From positions 724,001 through 788,000 of the forward strand of contig NZ_CP125098.1 in assembly GCF_030020805.1 (NCBI RefSeq): 64,000 bases of DNA, in the 5' to 3' direction. Below the pieces are notes generated by a model. It ran no database searches. It was not told the origin of the DNA and worked only from the letters and a program-made list of their open reading frames with translations. Source of the stretch: Paenibacillus sp. RC67 (lineage in GTDB: Bacteria > Bacillota > Bacilli > Paenibacillales > NBRC-103111). Positions within the stretch are counted from its first letter, which is position 1; each line of letters opens with the position of its first letter. Both the position numbers and the translations under genes were made by a program. This document shows, piece by piece, positions 26,194-35,289 of the stretch.

Positions 26194-26228
26194 GAAAATG
26201 GAGAGGTCGTTCCATTTTCTTTTTTTTG
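26194..26228 (+). terminator. Intrinsic terminator
   Basis: GAAAATGGA pairs with TCCATTTTC, followed by a run of nine T residues. Confidence 0.85.
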
Positions 26229-26294
26229 TGTTCGACTTCATTTCCGTGTAGAATAAAGAATACATTGATTCTGCAAGCAAATGAGGGTATCCGA

Positions 26295-28055
26295 ATGAAA
26301 GTTGTGCTATCTACGCTTAATGCGAAATATATTCATACCTCGCTCGCGCTTCGTTATTTGAAGGCGTTTAGTGAGAAAGATTTTGATATAGACATCGTAG
26401 AGTATACGATTAAGGATCCGGCAATGAATATTGTTTCCGATCTATTTCAAAAGAAGCCTGACGTTCTAGGCTTCTCCTGCTACATCTGGAATATCGAAGA
26501 AACGATCACGGTTATCAGTATGATGAAGAAAATCAATCCAGAGCTTATCGTCGTATTAGGAGGACCGGAGGTTTCCTATGATACGGAGTATTGGATGAAC
26601 CGGCTTTCTGATGTGGATTACATCGTAATGGGTGAAGGCGAGGAAACATTCCACCACCTGCTGCAGGAGATCTCTGGGGATCGGAAGCTGTACAGCGTAT
26701 TCGGCGCCGCTTACCGTAAGAATGATAAAGTAATCATCAATCCGCCAAGACCTAAGCTTCAGCTGGATGATATTCCTTCACCACACCGTTTTGCTGAGGA
26801 TGTTCCAAGTTTGGCGAACCGTGTCGTTTATTTCGAGACAAGCCGTGGCTGTCCGTTCAGCTGCCAATTCTGTTTGTCTTCAATCGAGGTTGGCGTCCGG
26901 TATTTCGATATGGAGCGGACCAAAAGTGACATATTGTATTTGATCGATTCAGGAGCGAAGCTCATTAAATTCGTGGACAGAACCTTTAATATTAAAAGGG
27001 ACTATGCGATGGAGATATTCGAGTTTCTAATTCAAAACCATCGTGGAACGGTGTTCCAATTTGAGATTACCGCGGATATTATGCGGCCCGAAGTGTTAGA
27101 TTATTTGGCTAAAAATGCTCCCCCTGGTGTATTCCGCTTCGAGATCGGAGTCCAATCAACGAATGATCTTACGAATAATCTTGTTAAACGTAGACAGAAC
27201 TTTACCAAGCTTACCCGTACGGTTAACATGGTTAAGGAAAGCGGCAAGATCGATCAGCATCTGGACTTGATTGCCGGTCTGCCAGAGGAAGACTACAACT
27301 CCTTCCGCAAAACGTTCAATGACGTGTTCGAATTGGGGCCGGAAGAGCTGCAGCTTGGATTTTTGAAAATGCTTCGCGGAACGGGAATGCGGGCAGATGC
27401 TGAAAAATATGGTTATAAATTTATGGATCATGCGCCATATGAAATTCTCGGCAACGATATTTTGCCTTTCACGGACTTAATCAGAATTAAACGGGTGGAA
27501 GACGTTCTGGAGAAATATTGGAATTCGCACCGGATGGACCATACCGTAAACTATTTGATCCGTGAAGAGTTTCCATCCGCCTTTGATTTTTTTCAACAAT
27601 TTGGGGATTTCTGGGAAGGTCAAGGCTGGCAAAAAATCGGGCATCAGCTAGAGGATTTGTTCACCCGCTTGCGTTCTTTCCTTATTCAACGGGAAACTAA
27701 AAATATGAATGTGGTCGAAGGGTTAATGAAGCTTGATTATTTCCTTAACCATAAGTATAAGCCGAGAAAAATATGGTGGGAGTTCAAGTTGGATAAAGCG
27801 GCTCAGGGTCATTATTTCAAGATGCTCGCAGAACATCCTGAAGCGGTTTCTGAAACGTTCGCTGCACTACGAATTAGTGAGAAGGATCTGCATAAGCATG
27901 TGATGCTTGAAGTGCTGCCGTTCCGATTGGATCATTACTTGGAAACCGGAGAGATGCTCTCCGATGAAGAGCGGCTGCTCGTGGTGTACTTCCCGCCTGA
28001 TGCGGCTGCGCCGGCGCAATATTTTACTATAGATGCTGCATCTGTGTTCGTGTGA
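26295..28055 (+). CDS. B12-binding-fold radical SAM protein (DUF4080 type)
   Basis: A 586-residue protein. The N-terminal 130 residues form a cobalamin-binding-type fold (MKVVLSTLNAKYIHTSLALR, VVLGGPEVSYD, MGEGEETF). A radical SAM domain follows with the cluster motif GCPFSCQFC, LIKFVDRTFN, and FRFEIGVQST. The C-terminal 200 residues (KLDYFLNHKYKPRKIWWEF) correspond to DUF4080. No classical DxHxxG cobalamin His motif is visible, so B12 binding would be base-off or absent. The reaction is unknown. ATG 26295 is chosen since sequence homologous to the family starts there and GAGGG lies upstream; the frame itself opens at 26226. Confidence 0.85.
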   Translation: MKVVLSTLNAKYIHTSLALRYLKAFSEKDFDIDIVEYTIKDPAMNIVSDLFQKKPDVLGFSCYIWNIEETITVISMMKKINPELIVVLGGPEVSYDTEYWMNRLSDVDYIVMGEGEETFHHLLQEISGDRKLYSVFGAAYRKNDKVIINPPRPKLQLDDIPSPHRFAEDVPSLANRVVYFETSRGCPFSCQFCLSSIEVGVRYFDMERTKSDILYLIDSGAKLIKFVDRTFNIKRDYAMEIFEFLIQNHRGTVFQFEITADIMRPEVLDYLAKNAPPGVFRFEIGVQSTNDLTNNLVKRRQNFTKLTRTVNMVKESGKIDQHLDLIAGLPEEDYNSFRKTFNDVFELGPEELQLGFLKMLRGTGMRADAEKYGYKFMDHAPYEILGNDILPFTDLIRIKRVEDVLEKYWNSHRMDHTVNYLIREEFPSAFDFFQQFGDFWEGQGWQKIGHQLEDLFTRLRSFLIQRETKNMNVVEGLMKLDYFLNHKYKPRKIWWEFKLDKAAQGHYFKMLAEHPEAVSETFAALRISEKDLHKHVMLEVLPFRLDHYLETGEMLSDEERLLVVYFPPDAAAPAQYFTIDAASVFV

Positions 28056-28088
28056 GGTTAGGTATACGCCAGAGGAAGCGGCTTAAAA

Positions 28089-28120
28089 AGAACAACCACC
28101 CTTCAAGGGTGGTTGTTTGC
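28089..28120. terminator. Bidirectional terminator
   Basis: AACAACCACCCTT pairs with AAGGGTGGTTGTT over a single-base turn. The minus strand continues with CTTTTT, so it serves manA as well as the radical SAM gene. Confidence 0.85.
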
Positions 28121-28125
28121 GCATG

Positions 28126-29091
28126 TTAAGGAAGATAGCTCCGAAGCACGGTCATGGACCCTGTCAGCGTATAATCTCCTAGACTAGCAGGGATCAGGTA
28201 GCATTCCCCAGGCTTGACGGAGAGCTCGCCATCCGCCCATTGAATGGTCCCGGAACCATCGCAAATGATATGGATAATGAAGCTGTCCGCATTGGTTTGC
28301 AGTGACCACATTTGGTCTACCTTGCCTTTTTCAGTAATGAAGAAAGGGGAGTTTGCAAGCGTAAGCCATTCGTTGGAACCTGAAAGGTCTGTCTTCATAT
28401 AAGAGGAACCGGAGCCTTCATAAGCAATGACGTTTAAAGAATCTTCAATGTGCAGCTCCCGAGGGCTGCCATCGAGTCCTAAGCGATTATAATCATACAA
28501 CCGATAGGTGCTGTCCGAGTTTTGCTGAATTTCAGCAACAAGAATTCCCGCGCCGAGCGCATGGACGGTACCAGCAGGAATATAGAAAGAATCGCCGGCT
28601 TCAACCGAAATCTCGCGTAGGCAATCTAAAATACGGTTTTCCTCGATGGCTTTGGCCAACTGCTCGCGAGTTACACCGTCATTCAAACCGTAGATGATTT
28701 TGGCATCTGGTTTGGCATCGAGAATGTACCACATTTCGGTTTTGCCGAGCTCACCTTGGGGCAGTCGATCATAATGGTCATTCGGGTGCACCTGCACGGA
28801 TAGATCGTCCTGGCAGTCGAGAAGTTTAATTAATAACGGAAAACGGCCATTTTTCTCGGAGAATCCTTTGCTTCCGAAAAAATCTTTCCCATATAGCTCA
28901 CGGATTTGATCCAGGCCCATGCCGGATAGCTCCCCATTGACTACTTTCGTCGTACCATTGGGGTGGTCGCCGATCATCCAGCCTTCACCGATCGGACCTT
29001 CAGGAAGCTCCAGACCAAATTGCTCCAAGGCACGGCCTCCCCAAACACGTTCTTTCATTTCAGGTTGAAATAACAAAGGATATGGCTTCAA
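28126..29091 (-). CDS. manA: Mannose-6-phosphate isomerase, class I
   Basis: Interconverts fructose 6-phosphate and mannose 6-phosphate with bound zinc. The 321 residues are the short Bacillus-type length. Landmarks are ERVWGGRAL, PLLIKLLDCQDDLSVQVHP (with zinc ligands Q and H), GKTEMWYILDA (zinc ligand E), and IPAGTVHALGAGILVAEIQQ (zinc ligand H), then NSDSTYRLYDYNR. It links pgi to the ManC-like enzyme encoded at 39.8 kb. The mnmM gene lies 48 bases upstream on the same strand. Confidence 0.93.
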   Translation of the reverse strand: MKPYPLLFQPEMKERVWGGRALEQFGLELPEGPIGEGWMIGDHPNGTTKVVNGELSGMGLDQIRELYGKDFFGSKGFSEKNGRFPLLIKLLDCQDDLSVQVHPNDHYDRLPQGELGKTEMWYILDAKPDAKIIYGLNDGVTREQLAKAIEENRILDCLREISVEAGDSFYIPAGTVHALGAGILVAEIQQNSDSTYRLYDYNRLGLDGSPRELHIEDSLNVIAYEGSGSSYMKTDLSGSNEWLTLANSPFFITEKGKVDQMWSLQTNADSFIIHIICDGSGTIQWADGELSVKPGECYLIPASLGDYTLTGSMTVLRSYLP

Positions 29092-29139
29092 TGAGTTCCC
29101 TGCTTTCTAAGTTTTTTCCATTTTTTCAGTAGCATTATA

Positions 29140-29724
29140 TCAACTGAATGGCCTTTTTTCCACTGCAATTAAATAAGGAGGATGGTTCTGACGATTTAGA
29201 AAACGATACTCCAGTACTTGGTATTTCATTTGTGGAAGCTGTTCTATCCATTCATGAACGGCCTCCGCTTCTTGTCGACCGCCTTCATGGCCTGTGTACA
29301 AGGCAATGGTCAAAATGCCGCCAATACGAAGCATGTCCAATGCACCCTGCATAGCAGGGATGGTGGACTCTGGCTTCGTAATCGTTAGATGGTCAGCGCC
29401 TGGCAGATATCCGAGATTAAACATGACGGCCCCAACTTTGCCCTGAGCTGCCTCTGATAATGTTTCTTCGAGCAGCGCATGGCTGCGCAAATGCAATTGG
29501 ACCGATGTACAACCCGGTAATTCTTTGGTCAGGCGCTGCTCCGTTTGAAGCAGCGCCTGTTCTTGTATATCGAAAGCGTGAACGGTCCCTTGCGGACCGA
29601 CGCATTTGGCTAAAAATACGGTATCTACTCCGTTGCCTGCCGTAGCATCGACTACGGTATCTCCTGGAGTGACGCGTTCCTCAATTAGCTTATGGGCAAA
29701 GCTTAATATAGATAAGAAACCCAT
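29140..29724 (-). CDS. mnmM: tRNA 5-(aminomethyl)-2-thiouridine methyltransferase (YtqB family)
   Basis: A 194-residue class I SAM-dependent methyltransferase of the YtqB family. In B. subtilis YtqB (MnmM) makes the last step to mnm5s2U at tRNA position 34. Visible are the SAM motif VVDATAGNGVDTVFLA, HAFDIQEQAL, GAVMFNLGYLPG and the C-terminal NRQNHPPYLIAVEK, all family features. Its usual partner, the radical SAM gene ytqA (mnmL), is close upstream on the same strand, with one lipoprotein gene between them. Confidence 0.88.
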   Translation of the reverse strand: MGFLSILSFAHKLIEERVTPGDTVVDATAGNGVDTVFLAKCVGPQGTVHAFDIQEQALLQTEQRLTKELPGCTSVQLHLRSHALLEETLSEAAQGKVGAVMFNLGYLPGADHLTITKPESTIPAMQGALDMLRIGGILTIALYTGHEGGRQEAEAVHEWIEQLPQMKYQVLEYRFLNRQNHPPYLIAVEKRPFS

Positions 29725-29817
29725 GGGTGCCTCCAGTTCAATAAATAATAGAATGAGTACTGGTAATGTTATATGCCGTGAATGATTGACTTCATTTATT
29801 TTATAGAAGAAATGCGA

Positions 29818-30354
29818 TTATTTCGATCCGCTTCCGGCCATTGGCGGCGTTAGCAAATCCTGTACCGGCGGTACGATTGGTGACTTGCCGCCGTCTCCTG
29901 ACGGAGTAGGAGCTGGAGTAGCCTTTGGCGGTTCCTTAAAGGCGGAGGACGGCAACGACGGTGTCGTCGGCTCCGATGCCTTCGGGGCATCGGGCACAGT
30001 CTGTGGCAGCGGCGTCTGCTCCGCCACAGGCGTCTTCGCGGGCGGCAGCGTAGGCTTGGCCGTCCCAGGCTTCTTCGGCGCGCTCGTGGACGCGCCGCCG
30101 CTGATTGCTGCGCCTCCACTTGGCGCAGCAGGCTCTATCGCTGCCACCGGAGGGGCAGCGGCATCCTCGCCGCCAGCGGCGGTATCGCCGGACGCTTTGT
30201 CGTCCGGCTGCAGCGCCGCTGGCGGCGCGAGCGGGTCGCCCGCGTCAGCAGGCTTAGCGGGCGGAGGGCTTTGTTGCGGCTGCGAGGCAGGCTCGCTGCT
30301 GCAGCCGGAGATCATTGCGGCGGTGACCAGCGCCGCTATCCATGTCTTTTTCAC
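29818..30354 (-). CDS. Pro/Ala-rich lipoprotein of low complexity
   Basis: A 178-residue lipoprotein. The signal peptide MKKTWIAALVTAAMISGC has a lipobox ISGC. The mature chain is almost entirely Pro, Ala, Ser, Gly and Thr with some Lys and Asp, and has no predicted fold. It is probably an extended spacer in the wall. The GTG start at 30354 has AAAGGAG nine bases before it. The coding DNA is markedly more GC-rich than its neighbours because of Pro/Ala codons. It sits between the mnmL and mnmM genes. Function is unknown. Confidence 0.75.
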   Translation of the reverse strand: MKKTWIAALVTAAMISGCSSEPASQPQQSPPPAKPADAGDPLAPPAALQPDDKASGDTAAGGEDAAAPPVAAIEPAAPSGGAAISGGASTSAPKKPGTAKPTLPPAKTPVAEQTPLPQTVPDAPKASEPTTPSLPSSAFKEPPKATPAPTPSGDGGKSPIVPPVQDLLTPPMAGSGSK

Positions 30355-30420
30355 GAAGCATTGCTCCTTTCGTCATGTAAAACCGGTCGACTTCTGTCAT
30401 CTTCTTTCTCTGTGGATTCT

Positions 30421-31383
30421 CTATATATTAGCTCTCTTCCAGTATTTACCCTGCCATGTATTTCGTTCACGCAGCTCGTGATCGAATGCATTCAGTACTT
30501 CCCATTTTTTCAAACTCCACATCGGGCCGATAAGTAAATCACGCGGCGCATCTCCTGTAAGCCGGTGGACAATCATTTCCGGAGGCAAAATTTCCAATGT
30601 GTCGACTATCAGCTTGACATACTCATCCTTTTCTAGAAATTGCAGCAAGCCAGCTTCATACTGCTTGACCATTGGCGTTTTCTTCATCAAATGAAGCAAA
30701 TGGATTTTGATGCCTTGTACATCCATTTGAGCAACGGCACGTCCGGTATCAAGCATCATTTCGTGCGTTTCGCCAGGAAGCCCATAAATGATGTGAGCGC
30801 AAGTGCGAATGTTATGCTTGCGCAGCTTGGCTACTGCATCCAGATAGCACTGGGTGTCATGGGCGCGGTTAATCAATTGCGAGGTCGATTCATGAATCGT
30901 TTGCAGTCCCATCTCCACCCACAAATAGGTTCGCTCATTCAGCTCCGCCAAGTATTCAACTACGTCGTCCGGCAGGCAATCCGGCCTTGTAGCAATCGAT
31001 AATCCAACCACACCCGGCTGCTGCAATATAACCTCGAAATATTCCCGAAGCTCTTCGACCGGGGCGTAAGTGTTGGTATAGGCTTGAAAATAGCCGATAT
31101 ACTGTGCTTCCGGCCACTTTTTATGCTGTAAATCCCGAATTTTGTTGAATTGCGTCACCAAGTCGTCGCGGCGGCTTCCGGCAAAGTCGCCTGACCCCCG
31201 CGCACTGCAAAAGGTGCAGCCTCCAGCAGCAATGGAACCGTCACGGTTAGGGCAGGTAAATCCTGCGTCCAGCATAACCTTGAATACTTTGGTGCCGAAC
31301 TGTCGGCGCATTTCTGTGTTCCACGTATGGAACCTTTTATCTCCCCAGCTTGCAGGAATAAGTGATTCTTCAACTTGCTTCAT
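30421..31383 (-). CDS. mnmL: Radical SAM tRNA-modification protein (YtqA family)
   Basis: A 320-residue radical SAM protein of the YtqA/TIGR01212 family. The cluster motif is in GFTCPNRDGSIAAGGCTFC (Cys spacing CxnCxxC with the family's long insert), followed by YIGYFQAYTNTYAP, GLSIATRPDCLPDD, WVEMGLQTIHE and HIIYGLPGETHEMM. In B. subtilis YtqA (MnmL) works with YtqB (MnmM) in forming the mnm5 group of wobble uridine. The start is ATG 31383, with AAAGGAG upstream. Confidence 0.88.
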   Translation of the reverse strand: MKQVEESLIPASWGDKRFHTWNTEMRRQFGTKVFKVMLDAGFTCPNRDGSIAAGGCTFCSARGSGDFAGSRRDDLVTQFNKIRDLQHKKWPEAQYIGYFQAYTNTYAPVEELREYFEVILQQPGVVGLSIATRPDCLPDDVVEYLAELNERTYLWVEMGLQTIHESTSQLINRAHDTQCYLDAVAKLRKHNIRTCAHIIYGLPGETHEMMLDTGRAVAQMDVQGIKIHLLHLMKKTPMVKQYEAGLLQFLEKDEYVKLIVDTLEILPPEMIVHRLTGDAPRDLLIGPMWSLKKWEVLNAFDHELRERNTWQGKYWKRANI

Positions 31384-31629
31384 CTATAGTGAACTCCTTT
31401 TTGTTAATTAAAGTAGAAATAAAGCCTTCTTATTGGGACTAAACCTCGGAAGTCCCTTAGGGAGCGGAATTCGAGGATATTCGACCTTTTTATTTTATCG
31501 CAAAAAGGATAGCTTTGCGAATTTTTCCTTGACAAAAGCTCCTATTGCTCACTAAGGATATTTATTTATTCAAGCGACCATGCTAATGGTGCACCAACAA
31601 ACTCAGCTGTGAAGGGAGCTCACAACCAC

Positions 31630-32241
31630 ATGAACAAGCTTAGTAAAACCGTCATGACCCTGGCTCTTACTGCTTCTTTAGGATTTGGTGGACAAGCCTT
31701 TGCCGAAGCAACGACCTCAGGTACTTCCGGCATGGGAACGACGTCGTCGACCACCGGTAATTATGGCACTTATAATGTGGATACGACCTCAAGCACAGGT
31801 ATTTCGACTTCAGGTACCAGTGGTACAACAGGCACTTATGGCACTAGTAGTACAACAGGAACGTATGGTACAACAGGGACAAGCACTTATGGCACAACAG
31901 GCACATCCGGGACGATGAATACGACAGGCTCAACCACAGGGACAGCCGCAACCCCGGATGGTACCTATACGAACAATGCCAACACGACCAGCACAACAGG
32001 AAATTATAGCAGCAATAATCTGCTGAATCGTATGAACACATACGGAAATACGTATGACAATAATACGTATAGACCGTACGGCTATGGTGGGAATTATGAC
32101 ACTAACAGCTATCGTGCCAATGCAGATACAACGACTAGATCAGGCGGCTCCGGCTGGGGCTGGTTAGGCTTGCTTGGTCTGCTTGGGTTGGCAGGACTCA
32201 GAAGCAATAACCGGAATGAATCCAATGCTGGAGACCGCTAA
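31630..32241 (+). CDS. Secreted Thr/Gly-rich protein with WGxxG-type C terminus
   Basis: A 203-residue protein with a signal peptide ending near GFGGQAFAEA. The next 100 residues are low-complexity, made of TGTYGT, TSGT and TSTTG units. A Tyr/Asn-rich stretch follows (NTYGNTYDNNTYRPYGYG), then a hydrophobic C-terminal segment with GWGWLGLLGLLGLAGLR and a charged tail. That C terminus matches the short WGxxG sorting-like motif common in Paenibacillus and relatives. ATG 31630 is chosen over GTG 31609, which falls in the GGGAG ribosome binding site. Its role is unknown; cell-surface retention is likely. Confidence 0.75.
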   Translation: MNKLSKTVMTLALTASLGFGGQAFAEATTSGTSGMGTTSSTTGNYGTYNVDTTSSTGISTSGTSGTTGTYGTSSTTGTYGTTGTSTYGTTGTSGTMNTTGSTTGTAATPDGTYTNNANTTSTTGNYSSNNLLNRMNTYGNTYDNNTYRPYGYGGNYDTNSYRANADTTTRSGGSGWGWLGLLGLLGLAGLRSNNRNESNAGDR

Positions 32242-32247
32242 GACGCA

Positions 32248-32451
32248 ATGAGCCATCTGACTTTTCCATCGGGAAATCAAAAGATGCTTGTTGAGCTTAC
32301 GGTAAAAGAAGCTTGGGTGCTAAGTATGGGAGCTCACTTTAGAGATCAGCCTGAGCTTGAGTCCGCTGCTCGTAAAAAGGTTAGGGAAAAGATGGAGACC
32401 ATCCTTTTTTCCCCTACATCAAAGTGGGAATATCATCTCTTGGAGATGTAA
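32248..32451 (+). CDS. Small protein of unknown function
   Basis: A 67-residue protein with a short beta-like start and then a helix: LTVKEAWVLSMGAHFRDQ and LESAARKKVREKMETILF. There is no signal or membrane segment. It begins six bases after the WGxxG gene, with a modest GGAGA upstream, and ends before a good terminator, so the two probably share a transcript. I do not recognise the family. Confidence 0.5.
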   Translation: MSHLTFPSGNQKMLVELTVKEAWVLSMGAHFRDQPELESAARKKVREKMETILFSPTSKWEYHLLEM

Positions 32452-32466
32452 TTTCCAAATCCGTAT

Positions 32467-32508
32467 CGGTCCATGCAGCATCAGTTTGCATGGGCCGGTC
32501 TTTTCTTT
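32467..32508 (+). terminator. Intrinsic terminator
   Basis: CGGTCCATGCA pairs with TGCATGGGCCG, followed by TCTTTTCTTT. Confidence 0.8.
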
Positions 32509-32574
32509 ACTGTCGATTCAGAGTATAATTCTCACTGAACTGAAAAAGATATTGCAGTTTTTTGGAGGATGACG

Positions 32575-33330
32575 ATGCGTTTACGTGGTAGAAAAGGGAT
32601 CAGGGAAGCGTTGGAGGCACAACCGGGTCTTATCCTATTAAATCCAGCGGCTTATAAAGGCAAATGGAAGGAATTGTTCGGCAATGACAAGCCTATTCAT
32701 GTCGAGCTGGGAATGGGGAAGGGCCGGTTTATTAGTCAGCTCAGCGCCTTGAACCCCGATATCAATTACATAGGCGTGGATATGTACGACGAGCTGCTGC
32801 GCAGAGCGGCAGAGAAAGCTCAGCTATCCCGTGAGGAACATGGGGGAAGCCTGGATAATCTAAGGCTGGCTTTGTTTAATATTGAAAAAATCGAGGATAT
32901 CTTCGATACCGATGAACTGGAACGCGTTTATTTGAATTTTAGCGATCCATGGCCCAAGAAGCGCCATGCCCGCCGTCGCTTGACGCATTCGGGCTTTGTT
33001 CGCAAATATATCGATATTCTTAACGAACGCGGCGAAATTCACTTCAAAACGGATTCCCGTTCCTTATTTGAGTTTTCACTTAATTCTTTTGCAGATATGG
33101 GACTTCGCATGCGTAATATTGCTCTGGATCTTCATGCAGAAGGCCCAAGAACCGATCTGGTCATGACGGAATATGAAATGAAGTTCCATGATAAAGGCAT
33201 GAATATACACCGACTTGAGGCTGTTATCGGGTCCGTTGCTTTAGCTAACCATTTGCACCAGCTTGAGGAGCGAGAACGGGAAGAAAAGAACAACCTGGTC
33301 GTTGATGATACAGAAGAAGACGAGAACTAA
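32575..33330 (+). CDS. trmB: tRNA (guanine-N7-)-methyltransferase
   Basis: Makes m7G46 in tRNA from SAM. The 251-residue protein begins with the family start MRLRGRKGI, then VELGMGKGRFI (SAM loop), YIGVDMYDELLRRA, the family signature NFSDPWPKKRHARRRLT, GEIHFKTDSRSLFEFS and the C-terminal TEYEMKFHDKGMNIHRLE. The last 30 residues are an acidic tail (EEREREEK, DDTEEDEN) longer than in B. subtilis TrmB. ATG 32575 is chosen because GGAGG is six bases before it; ATG 32569 touches that site. Confidence 0.94.
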   Translation: MRLRGRKGIREALEAQPGLILLNPAAYKGKWKELFGNDKPIHVELGMGKGRFISQLSALNPDINYIGVDMYDELLRRAAEKAQLSREEHGGSLDNLRLALFNIEKIEDIFDTDELERVYLNFSDPWPKKRHARRRLTHSGFVRKYIDILNERGEIHFKTDSRSLFEFSLNSFADMGLRMRNIALDLHAEGPRTDLVMTEYEMKFHDKGMNIHRLEAVIGSVALANHLHQLEEREREEKNNLVVDDTEEDEN

Positions 33331-33334
33331 AATC

Positions 33335-33378
33335 AAAAAGCATGCTGACCTTTTTTGGGGGTCTGGCATGCTTTTTTT
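33335..33378. terminator. Bidirectional intrinsic terminator
   Basis: AAAAAGCATGC and GACC pair with GGTC and GCATGCTTTTT. It lies between trmB and a convergent glycosyltransferase gene. Confidence 0.8.
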
Positions 33379-33398
33379 CTGTATATCGATATATGTTC

Positions 33399-34517
33399 TC
33401 ATTGCATCAAGATCTCCATGATCGCATTCGGGCAATCGTCAGGCTTGTAACTGTTGGTATCACGCTTCCAAAGTGTTCTTCTCTTTTGAACCTCCGGGTA
33501 CCGATCTACTAACAATTGGAACCAATGATCGATCGTTTCACCAGACTTGATTTGTTCACCGAAGCCATGTTCGGTAAAATATTGCAGGTTTTCTTCCTCT
33601 TGACCGGGAATCGGTTTATAGAAGAGCATGGGGATTCCTTTAGCCAAGCCTTCAGTGCAAGTCATGCCTCCAGGCTTTGTAATAAGCAGATCCGATACAT
33701 CCATCCATTTATCCACTTCAGTTGTAAACCCCATAAGTCTGATATTTTCATGTTTAAATCTTTCGTCCTCGGATAAAAGGCTAAGCGCCTTGTCATTGTT
33801 GCCCAAGCATAGGATAAGCTGTATTTTTTCCCGCCAATGGCTAAAGTACTGCATGAACTCACTGTTGTTTATCAAGCCCCAGCCCCCACCCATAATTAAA
33901 ACGGTAGGCATAGCCTTAAGTTGAAAACGGGTCCTAAGTTCCTCACGATTATTCTGCTCCCAGAAATTGGGGTGGACTGGAATTCCCGTGACCTCGATAG
34001 CGTCAGAGGGGATTCCACGTTTCAACAGCTTCTCCTTCACCGCAAGGGTAGACACCAGATATTTAGTCACCTCCGGACTGACCCAGGTCCCATGAGCATC
34101 ATAATCCGTAATTACCGTACATAAAGGAATAGTCAACCCTGCGCGCTTCAAACGGGAGATAACGGCGCTTGGAAATGGATGCGTACATACTATCGTGTCA
34201 GGACGGAGATGGCTGATGACTTCAGCCGTATGTGAGTAAAAAATTCTGTGCAGGGCTAATTGAGTGAAGCGGTTAAGCGATTTTTTGTATTGGTAACGAT
34301 ACATAAGGCCATAAAGCTTAGGCTGTGTAGTGACTGTTTTGCGGTAAGCCGTCAAGATCCATGGAGCCAGCGTGGGGTGGAGAAAGGTGCCAAGCTCCAG
34401 AACACGAGTCTGAATGTCCGGAGAGAGCATACGAAGGCCTACCGATAAAGCGTGAGCAGCCTGTGTATGTCCGGCACCGAAGCCTTCGGATAATAACAAG
34501 ACCCTTTTTTTACTCAT
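33399..34517 (-). CDS. Glycosyltransferase of the MGDG synthase/UgtP type
   Basis: A 372-residue GT28-like enzyme. The N terminus LLLSEGFGAGHTQAAHAL is the MGDG synthase-type start, with THPFPSAVISRLK and TDYDAHGTWVSPEV typical of that domain. The C-terminal half has VLIMGGGWGL, LITKPGGMTCTEGLAKGIPM and PGQEEENLQYF, the nucleotide-sugar binding region. Relatives transfer glucose or galactose from UDP-sugars to diacylglycerol to make membrane glycolipid, the anchor of lipoteichoic acid in Bacillus. Acceptor and sugar cannot be fixed by eye. It is followed upstream on the same strand by a PAP2 gene. Confidence 0.85.
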   Translation of the reverse strand: MSKKRVLLLSEGFGAGHTQAAHALSVGLRMLSPDIQTRVLELGTFLHPTLAPWILTAYRKTVTTQPKLYGLMYRYQYKKSLNRFTQLALHRIFYSHTAEVISHLRPDTIVCTHPFPSAVISRLKRAGLTIPLCTVITDYDAHGTWVSPEVTKYLVSTLAVKEKLLKRGIPSDAIEVTGIPVHPNFWEQNNREELRTRFQLKAMPTVLIMGGGWGLINNSEFMQYFSHWREKIQLILCLGNNDKALSLLSEDERFKHENIRLMGFTTEVDKWMDVSDLLITKPGGMTCTEGLAKGIPMLFYKPIPGQEEENLQYFTEHGFGEQIKSGETIDHWFQLLVDRYPEVQKRRTLWKRDTNSYKPDDCPNAIMEILMQ

Positions 34518-34586
34518 AGGCTCTTCACCATACCTTGTGACAGATGGTTACATAAAGTGAACGCAGTTCCTATTATGTCCAAATCA

Positions 34587-35117
34587 TTACCCGAATATGG
34601 GCGCTGTGATTAGTGCGGCAGTCATTGCGATGATAAATCCGGCCAAGCAGTCGGATGGATAGTGGAGTCCTAAATATATACGCGACAAGCTTACAAAGAA
34701 TGCAAGTGGAATTAAAATTGTCCCAAGCCAAGGAGCGGCAAACACTAACGGCACGGCGATGGAAAAAATGGCAGTGGTATGACCTGACGGAAAAGAATGA
34801 TCGGTAAGAGGTTTTTTGCATGTATTCGTGTCAGGAAGAACAAGATAAGGACGAAGACGCGGATAAGCGCGTTTGATGATAGCTACAGGGATATGGCTGA
34901 GTGCCAGGGCGACACAGCAGTGAAAGCCGGCCATTCTCCAGCTGTCCTGCCCAAATAAGCTTAAACTCAAAGCCGCTAAGATGGTGATAGTGGCGCCTCC
35001 CAAGTGGGTTATTGTATTAAAAAGATAATCAAGCACCCTATGCTGCAGACGCTGATTGACCCAACAAAACATTCGATTTTCATGGAACTGAAGCCAAAGC
35101 ACAACTCTGCTCAACAA
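34587..35117 (-). CDS. PAP2-family membrane phosphatase
   Basis: A 176-residue membrane protein with about five hydrophobic segments and all three PAP2 motifs: KRAYPRLRP, HSFPSGHT, and SRIYLGLHYPSD. The conserved His residues of motifs 2 and 3 are present. Members dephosphorylate undecaprenyl pyrophosphate or phosphatidate-type lipids outside the membrane. It lies 69 bases upstream of the glycolipid-type glycosyltransferase on the same strand, which suggests a joint role in lipid-linked metabolism. Confidence 0.88.
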   Translation of the reverse strand: MLSRVVLWLQFHENRMFCWVNQRLQHRVLDYLFNTITHLGGATITILAALSLSLFGQDSWRMAGFHCCVALALSHIPVAIIKRAYPRLRPYLVLPDTNTCKKPLTDHSFPSGHTTAIFSIAVPLVFAAPWLGTILIPLAFFVSLSRIYLGLHYPSDCLAGFIIAMTAALITAPIFG

Positions 35118-35289
35118 CCTCGCCTCCTTTAAAAAGTGGGATAAGCTCTATCTGATGTACATATACATAGTGTAATCTCCTTTTGTTAATGGAATATCAA
35201 ATCCATAATAAATTGGTTGGAGCAAAATTTTAATGTTCCATTGATGCTCTCATAACACTCCTTCTCTAGAATGAGACGTAATATGAGGC

